DNA of 64,000 nucleotides from the NCBI RefSeq assembly GCF_016741815.1, contig NZ_JAERRJ010000007.1, positions 372,001 through 436,000 on the forward strand, written 5' to 3'. The position numbers were made by a program, and so were the translations under genes. The notes under the pieces were generated by a model. The model ran no database searches. It saw nothing but the letters and a program-made list of their open reading frames with translations, and was not told the origin of the DNA. Numbering within the stretch: the stretch's first letter is position 1; the number at the start of each line of letters is the position of its first letter. The DNA comes from Nocardia acididurans (lineage in GTDB: Bacteria > Actinomycetota > Actinomycetes > Mycobacteriales > Mycobacteriaceae). Below are positions 1 through 8,639 of the stretch, piece by piece.

Positions 1-639
1 GCGCCCGGGACGCGGTTGGACAAACTCGGCTCCCATCGCGGGCTGCCGGTGACAGCGATCGTCACCATGACCGTCGATCAGCTCGAATCCGCCTCCGGCG
101 TGGCCACCACCGCCACCGGCGGCACGGTCCCCATCCCGCAGGCGCTGAAGATGGCACAGCATGCGCACCCGCTGCTCGCCCTCATCGACCACGCCGGGGT
201 GCCGTTGTTCCTGGGGCGCAAGCGGTTGGCGTCGGCCGCGCAGCGTCTGGCGCTGTTCGCCGCTGAGCGCGGCTGTACTCGGCCCGGCTGCGATGCTCCC
301 GCCACACTCTCGGCGGTGCACCACATCACCGACTACGCCAAGGGCGGCCGCACCGATCTGCCGAACCTCACCCTGGCATGCGATCGATGCCACGCCCTGG
401 TCAACGACGGACCCGGCGGCTGGAAAACGGTTGTCATGGGCCAGGATTCGGACTATCCGGGCCGCACCGGATGGATCGCGCCACCCCACATCGATCCCAC
501 ACAGACCCCACGGGTCAACCACCGCCACCACCCCGACGAACTACTCGCTCGAGCGCGCGAGCAGATCAGCGCACGCACCGACGCGGTGATCCGCCAACGG
601 CGACAACGACAACGACAACGACAAAAGAGCCAGAAGTGA
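1..639 (+). CDS. DUF222 / HNH endonuclease domain protein (5' truncated)
   Basis: The frame is open to the left edge of the window, so only the C-terminal part of the gene is present. The visible part contains an HNH nuclease fold near its middle: a CTRPGC zinc-knuckle pair, then AVHHITDY, then NLTLACDRCH with the second cysteine pair. This spacing is typical of the DUF222/HNH proteins (13E12-like) that occur in many copies in Mycobacterium, Rhodococcus and Nocardia. Their biological role is not established; an association with repeats or mobile DNA is suspected. The C-terminus is a low-complexity Arg/Gln tail made by a run of CGACAA repeats just before the stop. The inverted-repeat element at 641-969 begins two bases after the stop codon. 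Confidence 0.85.
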   Translation, partial: APGTRLDKLGSHRGLPVTAIVTMTVDQLESASGVATTATGGTVPIPQALKMAQHAHPLLALIDHAGVPLFLGRKRLASAAQRLALFAAERGCTRPGCDAPATLSAVHHITDYAKGGRTDLPNLTLACDRCHALVNDGPGGWKTVVMGQDSDYPGRTGWIAPPHIDPTQTPRVNHRHHPDELLARAREQISARTDAVIRQRRQRQRQRQKSQK

Positions 640-640
640 A

Positions 641-969
641 GTACTCGGGGCCTACGTAGCCGAGCCGCTCACGCACGCCTACAGTCCCAGCGGCGTTCGG
701 GAGACAAAGAATAACCCCGCAGTGCTGGTCACTTCGCCTGCCCTACCGGAGTTTCGCTCCCCCATCGCCTGCCGTCATCTCACCTCCCCGACGGGGAGAC
801 CGGCCGTGGTCACCTCCACAGACAAACAACAACGAACAAGAACAATGGGGGAGCGAAAGCCGGGTACGGCAGGCGAAGCAACCAGCACTGCGGGGTTATT
901 CTTTTCCTCCCGAACCCCGCTGGAACAGCAACAACAGCGCGCCAACCCGGCTACGTAGGCCCCGAGTAC
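641..969. repeat. 329-bp inverted-repeat element (MITE-like)
   Basis: Two 125-nt arms, 641-765 and 845-969, are reverse complements that align without gaps around a 79-nt centre. The outer 22 nt of each arm (641-662 and 948-969) match perfectly. The next 24 nt have diverged. The inner 79 nt match again with roughly nine mismatches. The centre holds a small hairpin, CTCCCCGACGGGGAG, at 782-796. I see no coding potential, no transposase and no obvious flanking target-site duplication. It fills the gap between the DUF222/HNH gene and ppnP. It could be a MITE, the remnant of an inverted duplication, or a structured RNA. Confidence 0.8.
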
Positions 970-1045
970 CCCACCTCCCCCACCCTCGGATGCACAACGG
1001 CGCCCGGTCCGACCGAACCGAGCGCCGCACGAATCACACTGCGAC

Positions 1046-1357
1046 TCAGCCGAAGTGGCAAACGTAGTGAACCGGCTCAGCCACCTCGATCTGGAAGCTG
1101 GAGTTGCCGGGAACATTGAAGGACTCCCCACCCCGATACACCTTGGCCTCGGTTTCACCCGCAAGCGTCACCTTGGCTTCACCCTCAATGAGCTCCATGA
1201 TCTCCGGAGCACCGGTGTTGAACGTCAGCGTCGCCGGAAGAATGACGCCCACCGACTTGCTGGTACCGTCGGCCAACACAAGATTGTGTGACACGCACTT
1301 GCCGTCGAAATAGACGTTGGCCTTCTTGGTGACGGTGACATTCTCGAACGCGGTCAT
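1046..1357 (-). CDS. ppnP: Pyrimidine/purine nucleoside phosphorylase PpnP
   Basis: This 103-residue single-domain cupin is close to the usual length of about 94 for the PpnP/YaiE (DUF1255) family. In this family PpnP phosphorolyses nucleosides to a free base and ribose 1-phosphate in the cytosol. The sequence reads N-terminal FENVTVTKKANVYFDGKCVS, a central GVILPATLTFNTGAPEIMEL strand pair, and a C-terminal FNVPGNSSFQIEV segment, all family signatures. The ATG has a good AGGAG site six bases upstream. It lies downstream of rel on the same strand but a hairpin separates them, so it is probably transcribed on its own. Confidence 0.88.
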   Translation of the reverse strand: MTAFENVTVTKKANVYFDGKCVSHNLVLADGTSKSVGVILPATLTFNTGAPEIMELIEGEAKVTLAGETEAKVYRGGESFNVPGNSSFQIEVAEPVHYVCHFG

Positions 1358-1411
1358 CGACTCTCCTGGTAGTGGATCGGGAGAGGTCAGCCTAACTTCC
1401 TGCCGCTACCC

Positions 1412-1436
1412 CACCGCCGCGAGGGGTGCGGCGGTG
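1412..1436 (-). terminator. Hairpin downstream of rel
   Basis: A 9-bp perfect stem (CACCGCCGC / GCGGCGGTG) with a 7-nt loop lies 16 bases past the rel stop. There is no T-run, as is common for high-GC actinomycete terminators. It could end the rel transcript before ppnP. Confidence 0.5.
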
Positions 1437-1451
1437 AGGGATCGGAAGGCG

Positions 1452-3821
1452 TCAGGCGGCCGAGGTCACGCGGTAGACGTCGTAGACGCCTTCCACGTTG
1501 CGGACCACGTTCAGCAGATGGCCGAGGTGCTTCGGATCGCCCATCTCGAAGGTGAACTTCGAAATGGCAACGCGGTCACCGGAAGTCGTGACCGCCGCCG
1601 AGAGGATGTTGACCTTTTCGTCGGCGAGGACCTTGGTGACGTCGGAGAGCAGGCGGGTGCGGTCGAGGGCCTCGATCTGGATGGCGACCAGGAAGACCGA
1701 TGACGGGGACGGGGCCCATTTGACCTCGATGATGCGTTCCGGCTCGGAGCGCAGCGAATCGGCGTTGGTGCAGTCGGTGCGGTGGACGCTGACCGCGCCG
1801 CCGCGCGTCACGAAGCCCATGATCTCGTCGCCGGGGACGGGCGTGCAGCACTTGGCGAGCTTCGAGACCGTGCCGGGGGCACCGGGGATCTCGACGCCCG
1901 CGTCACCCGTCGAACGCTGCCGGGAAGGCAGGGTCGAGGGCGTACTGCGTTCTGCCAGTTCGTTTTCGACATCGCTGACCCCGCCGAGCTGGGCCATCAG
2001 GCGCTGCACGACGTGGTGGGCCGAGACCTGGTTCTCGCCGACGGCGGCGTACAGCGCCGAGATGTCGGTGTAGTGCAGTTCGTGGGCCAGGGCCGTCATG
2101 GCGTCGACGCTCATGAGGCGCTGCAGCGGCAGGCCGGAGCGGCGAACCTCCTTGGAGATCTGCTCCTTGCCCGCCTCGAGGGCCTCCTCACGGCGTTCCT
2201 TCGCGAACCACTGCCGGATCTTCGCCTTGGCGCGCGGGGACACCACGAAGTTCGACCAGTCGCGGGACGGGCCCGCGTTCTGGGCCTTCGAGGTGAAGAT
2301 CTCGACGACCTCACCGTTCTCGAGCTGGCGTTCGAGGGCGACGAGGCGGCCGTTCACCCGCGCGCCGATGCAGCGGTGGCCGACCTCGGTGTGCACGGCA
2401 TAGGCGAAGTCCACCGGGGTGGACTTCTGCGGAAGCGTGATGACATCGCCCTTGGGGGTGAAGACGAATATCTCGGGCGATTTGAGGTCGAAACGCAGCG
2501 ACTCCAGGAACTCGGCCGGGTCCGCGGCTTCCCGCTGCCAGTCGAGCAGCTGACGCATCCACGCCATATCGTCGACCTCGGTGGAGTCCTGGGAGTGCTT
2601 GCCCTTGGTCTCCTTGTAGCGCCAGTGCGCGGCGATACCGAACTCGGCGGTGCGGTGCATGTCCTGGGTGCGGATCTGCACTTCCAGCGGTTTGCCGTCG
2701 GGGCCGACGACGGTTGTGTGCAGGGACTGGTAGACGCCGTAGCGCGGCTGGGCGATGTAGTCCTTGAAGCGGCCGGCCATGGGCTGCCACAGCGAGTGCA
2801 CGACACCGACGGCCGCGTAGCAGTCGCGCACCTCGTCGCAGAGGATGCGGATGCCGACCAGGTCGTGGATGTCGTCGAAGTCCTTACCCTTGACGATCAT
2901 CTTCTGGTAGATGGACCAGTAGTGCTTGGGACGGCCCTCGACGATGGCGTTGATGCGGCTCGCCGCCAGCGTGTTGACGATCTCGGCGCGCACCTTGGCC
3001 AGGTAGGTGTCGCGCGACGGCGCGCGGTCGGCGACCAGGCGCACGATCTCGTCGTACTTCTTGGGGTGCAGGATCGCGAAGGCGAGGTCCTCGAGCTCCC
3101 ACTTCACCGTGGCCATACCCAGGCGGTGTGCGAGCGGCGCGATCACCTCGAGGGTTTCGCGCGCCTTCTTGGCCTGCTTCTCCGGCGGCAGGAAGCGCAT
3201 GGTGCGCATGTTGTGCAGCCGGTCGGCGACCTTGATCACCAGCACGCGCGGATCGCGGGCCATGGCGATGATCATCTTGCGGATGGTCTCGGCCTCGGCG
3301 GCCGCACCCAGGTTGACCTTGTCGAGTTTGGTCACGCCGTCGACGAGGTGCGCGACCTCCTGGCCGAACTCGTTGGTGAGCTCGTCCAGCGAGTAGCCGG
3401 TGTCCTCGACGGTGTCGTGCAGCAGGGCCGCCACCAGCGTGGTGGTGTCCATGCCGAGTTCGGCGAGGATGTTCGCGACCGCGAGCGGATGCGTGATGTA
3501 CGGGTCACCCGACTTGCGGAACTGGTGCGCGTGCTTCTCGTCGGCGACGTCGAAAGCCCGTTGCAGCAGAGCCAGATTCGCCTTCGGGTACAGCTCGCGA
3601 TGCACGGTGGCCAGCGGCTCGAGCACCGGTTTCACCGCGGCGATTCCGCGCTGCCCGGTCATGCGCCGCGCCAGGCGCGCCCGCACGCGACGGGACGCCG
3701 ACGTCGGCACCGCTGTGGAGTTGTTGCGAGGAGGCGTGCCGGGCGGTGGCGTGGGCTGCGCAGCGTTCGACGCGGCGTCGCCCGATTGCTCGGCGTTCGC
3801 CTTCTCCAAATGCTGAGTCAT
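1452..3821 (-). CDS. rel: Bifunctional (p)ppGpp synthetase/hydrolase Rel
   Basis: The enzyme makes and degrades the alarmone (p)ppGpp in the stringent response. The 789-residue product matches the length of mycobacterial Rel. Domains in order: an HD hydrolase (about 90-200, with the HDTVED metal site at 135-140), a RelA/SpoT synthetase (about 290-400, with YGVYQSLHTTV and EVQIRTQDMHRTAEFG), a TGS domain (EIFVFTPKGDVITLP, GARVNGRLVAL), a zinc-finger-like region with KLAKCCTPVPGD, and a C-terminal ACT domain. The ATG at 3821 is chosen because GAGAGGTGG precedes it and the product begins MTQHLEKANAEQ; the frame stays open 69 codons further upstream, but that extension overlaps no known domain. 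In mycobacteria apt lies immediately upstream; here island 1 intervenes. Confidence 0.97.
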   Translation of the reverse strand: MTQHLEKANAEQSGDAASNAAQPTPPPGTPPRNNSTAVPTSASRRVRARLARRMTGQRGIAAVKPVLEPLATVHRELYPKANLALLQRAFDVADEKHAHQFRKSGDPYITHPLAVANILAELGMDTTTLVAALLHDTVEDTGYSLDELTNEFGQEVAHLVDGVTKLDKVNLGAAAEAETIRKMIIAMARDPRVLVIKVADRLHNMRTMRFLPPEKQAKKARETLEVIAPLAHRLGMATVKWELEDLAFAILHPKKYDEIVRLVADRAPSRDTYLAKVRAEIVNTLAASRINAIVEGRPKHYWSIYQKMIVKGKDFDDIHDLVGIRILCDEVRDCYAAVGVVHSLWQPMAGRFKDYIAQPRYGVYQSLHTTVVGPDGKPLEVQIRTQDMHRTAEFGIAAHWRYKETKGKHSQDSTEVDDMAWMRQLLDWQREAADPAEFLESLRFDLKSPEIFVFTPKGDVITLPQKSTPVDFAYAVHTEVGHRCIGARVNGRLVALERQLENGEVVEIFTSKAQNAGPSRDWSNFVVSPRAKAKIRQWFAKERREEALEAGKEQISKEVRRSGLPLQRLMSVDAMTALAHELHYTDISALYAAVGENQVSAHHVVQRLMAQLGGVSDVENELAERSTPSTLPSRQRSTGDAGVEIPGAPGTVSKLAKCCTPVPGDEIMGFVTRGGAVSVHRTDCTNADSLRSEPERIIEVKWAPSPSSVFLVAIQIEALDRTRLLSDVTKVLADEKVNILSAAVTTSGDRVAISKFTFEMGDPKHLGHLLNVVRNVEGVYDVYRVTSAA

Positions 3822-4005
3822 GCCACCACCTCTCCCGGTCTCGACCTGGCTCACCCTATCGGACCGTTCAACCACCCGGACCACCCACTTTAGTCCTGGA
3901 AACGTATCTGGACCGGGACGCCGAACGCTGCTGGACCGGTAAGGCCCCGAGCGAGGAAGATTACCCGCTCGAGGGCCGGTCCGGGCCACGTTGCGTCCCG
4001 CTTGC

Positions 4006-5604
4006 TCACCGCTGGTCGACGGGTACATCGACCAGCCCCTCCGCCGACAACTCGACGCGACGGGTCACACCGATATCCGCGAGGAAGTGCGGATCGTGGC
4101 TGACCACCACCAGCGCCCCCTGGAAAGCCGCCAGCGCCTCGGTGAGGTGCCGGAGGCTGGGCAGATCCAGGTTGTTGGTGGGCTCGTCGAGCAGCAGCAG
4201 CTTCGGCGCCGGATCGGCGAGCAGCAGCATGGCCAGCGCGGCCCGCAATCGCTCGCCGCCGGAGAGCGCCGCGGCGAGCACGTCGGCGTCGCTGCCCCGG
4301 AACAGGAAGCGCGCCAATTGTGCTCGGATCCGCTCGGGTTCGGCGTGCGGCGCACTCGCGGCGACATTCTCGAAAACCGTGCGCTGCTCGTCGAAGATGT
4401 CGAGGCGCTGCGGCAGCATGCGCCAGGCCACCTTCGGCTGTTCCGCGCGAATGCGGTGCAGCAGTGTGGTTTTCCCGGCCCCGTTGCGACCGGTGAGGGC
4501 GATGCGTTCCGGGCCGGTGATCTTCAGGGTCACCGTCGGGCCGTTCGCCAGCACCACGTTCTCCAGGTCGATCACGTCCTGCCCCGGATACAACCGGGTG
4601 CCGGGCAGATCGACGCGGATCTCGCGGTCGTCGCGCAACTGCTCCTGCGCCTTGGTGAGCGTGTCCTTCGCGTCGTCGAGTTTGCCGATGTGGTTGTTGC
4701 GCAGCTTGCCCGCCGACACCTGGGCCTGCCGTTTGCGTTCGGCCATGATGATTTTCGGCTCACGCTTCTGATCCCACATCTTCTGCCCGTACCGCTGGCG
4801 GCGGTCGAGTTTGATGCGGGCCTCGACGAGTTCGCGGGCCTGCTTCTTCACATCGCTGCGCGCGTCGCGGATAGCCGCGCGGGCGGCCTCCTGCTCGATC
4901 TCGATGATCCGCTCGTACTCGCTGTAATTGCCGCCGAACAAACGGATTTCGCCCTGCCGGAGTTCGGCGACGGCATCGACGCGCTCCAGCAGTTCCCGAT
5001 CGTGGCTGACGGTCAGCACCGTGCCGGGGAACTGACCGACGACCTCGTAGAGACGCGCACGCGCCACCGCGTCGAGATTGTTGGTCGGCTCGTCCAGCAG
5101 CAGTACATCGGGTTCGGCCAGCAGTTCGGCGACCAGGCCGAGCAGCACCGTCTCGCCACCGGAGAGGGTGTCGAGACGACGGTCGAGCTGCGTGACATCG
5201 CCTGCGACATAATGCAATCCGAGTTTGCCGAGCAGCGCCACCGCCTGGCCTTCGACATCCCAGCGGGTGCCGACGACCTCGAAGTCGGATTCACCGCCGT
5301 CACCGGATTCGATGCGCTGCAAGGCATTCCGGATATCGGCGATGCCGAGCACCTCGTCGACCCGCTGCCCCGCGGCGAGACCGAGGTCCTGGCGCAGGTA
5401 GCCGAGCCGCCCGGGGACGCTCACCGAACCCCGCTGGGGACTCAGTTCAGCCGTGATCAACCGCAGCAGCGTCGATTTGCCCGCGCCGTTGCTCCCGACC
5501 AGGCCGAGGTGACCGGGTCCGAGGATGGCGTCGAGACCGTCGAAGACAGGGGTGCCGTCCGGCCACGCGAAGGTGAGATCGGAAAGGGAGACAGAAATAG
5601 ACAT
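4006..5604 (-). CDS. ABC-F family ATPase (ribosome-associated, possible antibiotic resistance)
   Basis: This 532-residue protein has two ABC nucleotide-binding domains and no membrane segment, the layout of ABC-F proteins, which act on the ribosome. NBD1 has Walker A GSNGAGKST, signature LSGGE and Walker B/D-loop LLLDEPTNNLD. NBD2 has GRNGAGKTT, LSGGER and LLLLDEPTNNLD. A long, charged interdomain linker (about 235-320, rich in Arg, Lys and Gln, including QKMWDQKREPKI) corresponds to the P-site tRNA interaction motif of the family. Some ABC-F proteins confer resistance to macrolides, lincosamides or pleuromutilins; others are housekeeping. Sequence alone does not separate these. The start has a perfect AGGAGG site. 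It lies 184 bases upstream of rel on the same strand. Confidence 0.93.
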   Translation of the reverse strand: MSISVSLSDLTFAWPDGTPVFDGLDAILGPGHLGLVGSNGAGKSTLLRLITAELSPQRGSVSVPGRLGYLRQDLGLAAGQRVDEVLGIADIRNALQRIESGDGGESDFEVVGTRWDVEGQAVALLGKLGLHYVAGDVTQLDRRLDTLSGGETVLLGLVAELLAEPDVLLLDEPTNNLDAVARARLYEVVGQFPGTVLTVSHDRELLERVDAVAELRQGEIRLFGGNYSEYERIIEIEQEAARAAIRDARSDVKKQARELVEARIKLDRRQRYGQKMWDQKREPKIIMAERKRQAQVSAGKLRNNHIGKLDDAKDTLTKAQEQLRDDREIRVDLPGTRLYPGQDVIDLENVVLANGPTVTLKITGPERIALTGRNGAGKTTLLHRIRAEQPKVAWRMLPQRLDIFDEQRTVFENVAASAPHAEPERIRAQLARFLFRGSDADVLAAALSGGERLRAALAMLLLADPAPKLLLLDEPTNNLDLPSLRHLTEALAAFQGALVVVSHDPHFLADIGVTRRVELSAEGLVDVPVDQR

Positions 5605-5791
5605 AAACCCTCCTGAGGTGTGCTCGCGAGTGAAGATGCGGCGCGCTAATGCGGGCCACGCAGCGGCGGTTACCTCAGAAGATCAATGTCAGAGCTCCGA
5701 TCGGACAGGGAAGGGAATGCACCCAAGTTATCCAGGCTAACGAATCTGCGCAAGCACTTATTTCCGTGAACCGGCTCACCGGGAGCCGGGT
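5605..5791 (-). promoter_or_regulatory. Leader region of the ABC-F gene
   Basis: These 187 bases separate the wall-hydrolase gene from the ABC-F start. ABC-F resistance genes are often controlled by attenuation in such leaders. I see the strong Shine-Dalgarno site and a hairpin at its distal end (CCGGCT / AGCCGG, about 5770-5788), which may instead end the upstream gene. I could not identify a convincing leader peptide. Confidence 0.25.
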
Positions 5792-7759
5792 TCACTGCCC
5801 GATGCGCCGCGCCTTCATGCCGTTGAGCAGCGGCACTTCGGCCACGCCCCGGTCGCTTTCGGCGTGCAGCATCTTCCCGTTGCCCAGGTAGATGCCGACC
5901 GTCGCGGGACCGCGCGGGCCGAAGGTGCCGAACACCAGATCACCGGCCTTGGCCTTGATCAGCTCCACCTCCGCGCCCCGTTCCCACTGCTGCTCGGCGG
6001 TATTGGGCAGGGTGATGGTGCCGCCGCTGGCGGAAAAGACTGCGGCGGTGGTGAATCCGGCCGCGTCGAAGCCGCCGTTGGTCGGACCGGAGGTGCCGCC
6101 GCCACCGAAAACATAGGGGGTGCCGATCCATTCGCGTCCGGCCTCGGCGATCTGCGGCCCCAGATCGGCGGCCGCGTCGGGGATGAACCGGCCGCCGCTG
6201 GTCACGCTGCGGAAGCTCGCCTCCGCCGCCAGGATTCGCGCGACGTAGGGGCGCGTCTCGCTGAAGTGCGCGGCGTACTGGCTGGGCATGCCGCCCGAGG
6301 CGAGGACCGCGCCCTCACCGGCGTTGTAGGCGGCGATGGTCAGCGCGGTGAGGTCGCCGCTCACCTTGCCCTCCTGCATCCAGCCCTTGACGGTGGCGGC
6401 GATGGTGCACATGTAGCGCCCCTGGCCGATGATGGCGTCACCGTCGTCCCACACGCTGGCCGAACCGTTGCCGTCCGCGTCGATGACATACGGCTGCCCG
6501 TCGGGTGCGAGCGAGCGCGCGGTGCCGGGCAGGAACTGCGCCAGACCCTGCGCGCCGGCCGGGGAGGTCAGCCCGCGCCGGAAACCGGATTCGGCCTGTC
6601 CCTGCGCCGCCAGCAGCGAGGCGCTGATCTCCGGGCACAGCGAGCCCGCGCGCCGGTACCAGATCTCGAGTTCGGCGGGCACCTTGCCGGTGGCGAGATT
6701 GCCTCCGGCGGTACCGAATCCGTTCTCGCAGTACACCGCCGCGCCCGGGGCGGGCAGGCTCGCGCCGCCCAGCCAGGCGATCGGGTCGACCTGGGAGCCG
6801 CCGGTGAGGCGGCCACCCGGCACCACCTCGAAATGCAGGTGCGCACCGGTGGATTGGCCGTTGTTGCCGACATTCGCGATGTGCTGGCCCATCCGCACGA
6901 CATCGCCGGTGCGCACGAACACGCCGTTGGACCACATGTGCCCGTACACGGTGGAGTACCGCCGCCCGCTCTCGTCGAGCGAGTCGATGATCACCCACTC
7001 GCCGAATCCGGAGGCCGGGCCCGCGGCCACCACCAGGCCGTCGGCGGCCGCGTAGATGGGGGTGCCGTCGGAGGCGGCCATATCCACGCCGAGGTGCCCG
7101 CCGCCACGCGAGCCGAATACGTCGGAGACGGTGAAAGTTCCTGCTGCCAAAGGGTATTGACGACGACCCAGGCCGTTGAGGCGGCCCGCCTCGTTCACCG
7201 CGGCCAGCGACACCTCCGGCGTCGCGCCGGCCGATGTGGCGGTCTGCTCCTTGATGGTGACCTGCACCCGATCGGTGTGGTTGCGGGCGCTGTCGCCGCG
7301 ATCCTCCATGGGCGTCCAGGCGATGGCCGACGCCGCGGCGGGGGTCCAGCTGCGCTGCTTCCAGATCAGGTAGTCGACCCGGAAGGCGGCGGCGTTCTCC
7401 TGCAGGTAGGCGACGATCCGATCACCCTTGGCCTGATCGGCGCCGACGATGAATTCCACTGCGCGCCCGTCCCGATGGTCCGGATAGGAGTCGTCGGTGA
7501 TCACACCGCGCATATCCATCATCCCGAATTGCGCGACCACACAGCGCAGTGCGCGCAGTGTGCCGTCCCGCAGCCCGGTTTCGGCGGGCGATCCCGTGGC
7601 GGGACAGTTGGGTTCGGTGCGCCCGGTGGTGGCCGACACCACCGCCGGTGTGCCGACGCCACAGTTCTCCTCGGTGGCGGGCAGGATGATGACCAGGATC
7701 AGCGCCATGAGAGCCAGCGGCAAGCCGAGGCCCACGCCCACAAGGACTTTGGAGTTCAC
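5792..7759 (-). CDS. Multidomain cell-wall hydrolase: M23 peptidase, SLT transglycosylase, degenerate NlpC/P60
   Basis: The 655-residue protein starts with a hydrophobic anchor (about 5-27, VGVGLGLPLALMALILVII). A region of about 60 residues (FIVGADQAKGDRIVAYLQ) precedes an M23 metallopeptidase domain with both zinc motifs (GGGHLGVDMA and HLHFEV). Next is a lytic transglycosylase-like domain (AAQGQAESGF, AQGLAQFLPGTARS, AAYNAGEGAV). The C-terminal 100 residues have the NlpC/P60 fold signature (GTPYVFGGGG, VGIYLGNGKMLHA). There the usual FDCSG motif reads FDAAG (residue 566 Ala) and the usual His of HVGIYLG is Thr 620, so this last domain should lack peptidase activity. Similar M23-SLT-NlpC fusions occur in actinobacterial conjugative elements, but no other transfer gene is nearby. 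The start is a GTG. Confidence 0.9.
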   Translation of the reverse strand: MNSKVLVGVGLGLPLALMALILVIILPATEENCGVGTPAVVSATTGRTEPNCPATGSPAETGLRDGTLRALRCVVAQFGMMDMRGVITDDSYPDHRDGRAVEFIVGADQAKGDRIVAYLQENAAAFRVDYLIWKQRSWTPAAASAIAWTPMEDRGDSARNHTDRVQVTIKEQTATSAGATPEVSLAAVNEAGRLNGLGRRQYPLAAGTFTVSDVFGSRGGGHLGVDMAASDGTPIYAAADGLVVAAGPASGFGEWVIIDSLDESGRRYSTVYGHMWSNGVFVRTGDVVRMGQHIANVGNNGQSTGAHLHFEVVPGGRLTGGSQVDPIAWLGGASLPAPGAAVYCENGFGTAGGNLATGKVPAELEIWYRRAGSLCPEISASLLAAQGQAESGFRRGLTSPAGAQGLAQFLPGTARSLAPDGQPYVIDADGNGSASVWDDGDAIIGQGRYMCTIAATVKGWMQEGKVSGDLTALTIAAYNAGEGAVLASGGMPSQYAAHFSETRPYVARILAAEASFRSVTSGGRFIPDAAADLGPQIAEAGREWIGTPYVFGGGGTSGPTNGGFDAAGFTTAAVFSASGGTITLPNTAEQQWERGAEVELIKAKAGDLVFGTFGPRGPATVGIYLGNGKMLHAESDRGVAEVPLLNGMKARRIGQ

Positions 7760-7873
7760 GCCCGAACGCCCATGGCCGCCGCGGTCATCACCCGGACATC
7801 ATGCCATGCCCGGTCGCCGAAAGACCGGAACGCCAGCTTGTTTCAACCGGTACGCACCGGGCATCCGAGACAT

Positions 7874-8170
7874 ATGCCTTATCTCTATCGCACTCAATCC
7901 GAGGGTGTCGCAGCCCGCGTCATCGCGGGGATCGGTGGGTTGTTCGCGCTCATCGAGGGTGTGTACATCCTGATGCTGGTGTTCGACGCCGATCAGTCCA
8001 ATCGGTTCTTCACCTTCATCAAAGGTCTCGCCGAACCCCTCGCGCTGTTCTTCCCCGGTCTGTTCCACACCGGCAACGGTGATCTGGACATCGTGTTGAA
8101 CTACGGTTTGGCGGCCGTGTTCTGGCTCGTCGTGACCAGCTTCATCGCCCGCCTGGTGGCCCGGTACTGA
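7874..8170 (+). CDS. Small two-helix membrane protein, copy 1
   Basis: This 98-residue product has a hydrophobic helix at about 16-38 and another at about 77-95. A conserved loop between them reads DADQSNRFF, then LAEPLALFFPGLFHTGNGD. I do not recognise the family. A second copy, more than 70 percent identical by eye, follows 163 bases downstream, which supports both being real genes. The start is the ATG at 7874; the surrounding frame is open much further upstream only because it lies antisense to the hydrolase gene. It is divergent from that hydrolase gene. Confidence 0.72.
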   Translation: MPYLYRTQSEGVAARVIAGIGGLFALIEGVYILMLVFDADQSNRFFTFIKGLAEPLALFFPGLFHTGNGDLDIVLNYGLAAVFWLVVTSFIARLVARY

Positions 8171-8333
8171 CGGGTGCGGCCGGGTTCGCTTCGTCCGGTC
8201 CCACCGAGTGCCGGTACCTGCTCGCTGATTGATACTGCCCAGTCCGCCCAGCCGATAACGACACGCGGTTTCCGCTGGTCGCGACACGGTTGCGGCGGGC
8301 GTGGCGACGGCATGTTTCGGGCATATTCCCGTT

Positions 8334-8621
8334 ATGCCGTACGTCGCCCGCAATGAGGCCACCGCCGCGCGCATCATCGCCGGGGTGGGTGCTCTGTTCG
8401 CCCTGACCGAGGGCCTGTACATCCTGATGCTGGTGCTGGACGCCGATCAATCCAATCGGTTCTTCCTGTTCATCAAGCAGTTCGCCGAACCCCTGGCACT
8501 GTTCTTCCCGGGCCTGTTCCACACCGGCAACGGTGATCTGGACATCGTCCTGAATTACGGTCTGGCGGCGCTGTTCTGGCTGATAGTCAGCGGCGCCGTC
8601 GCCAGGATGGTGGCCAAGTGA
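8334..8621 (+). CDS. Small two-helix membrane protein, copy 2
   Basis: This 95-residue product is a tandem paralogue of the preceding gene. It is identical over the 22-residue stretch around LAEPLALFF-PGLFHTGNGD and over LDIVLNYGLAA, and differs mainly at the N-terminus and in the last helix. The third-base differences between copies are mostly synonymous, so both copies look maintained by selection. The ATG at 8334 aligns with the start of copy 1. Its function is unknown; the paired helices and the acidic DAD loop suggest a small integral membrane protein. Confidence 0.72.
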   Translation: MPYVARNEATAARIIAGVGALFALTEGLYILMLVLDADQSNRFFLFIKQFAEPLALFFPGLFHTGNGDLDIVLNYGLAALFWLIVSGAVARMVAK

Positions 8622-8639
8622 GCGCCGCGCCCACCACGA

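Noticed and set aside
641..969. An insertion sequence
   Set aside because: There is no transposase frame and no target-site duplication; I report it only as an inverted-repeat element.
1782..3893. A 703-codon open frame on the plus strand opposite rel
   Set aside because: It is the antisense shadow of a highly conserved gene in GC-rich DNA, has an unnatural composition rich in Arg, Gly, His and Asp, and no recognisable domain.
5447..5659. A possible upstream or leader reading frame overlapping the ABC-F start
   Set aside because: There is no convincing ribosome site, the frame overlaps the coding region out of phase and no paired hairpins for attenuation could be drawn.
5864..7873. A very long plus-strand open frame opposite the M23/SLT/NlpC gene that runs into the first small membrane protein
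   Set aside because: Only the part from 7874 encodes a plausible protein, supported by its downstream paralogue; the rest is antisense noise.
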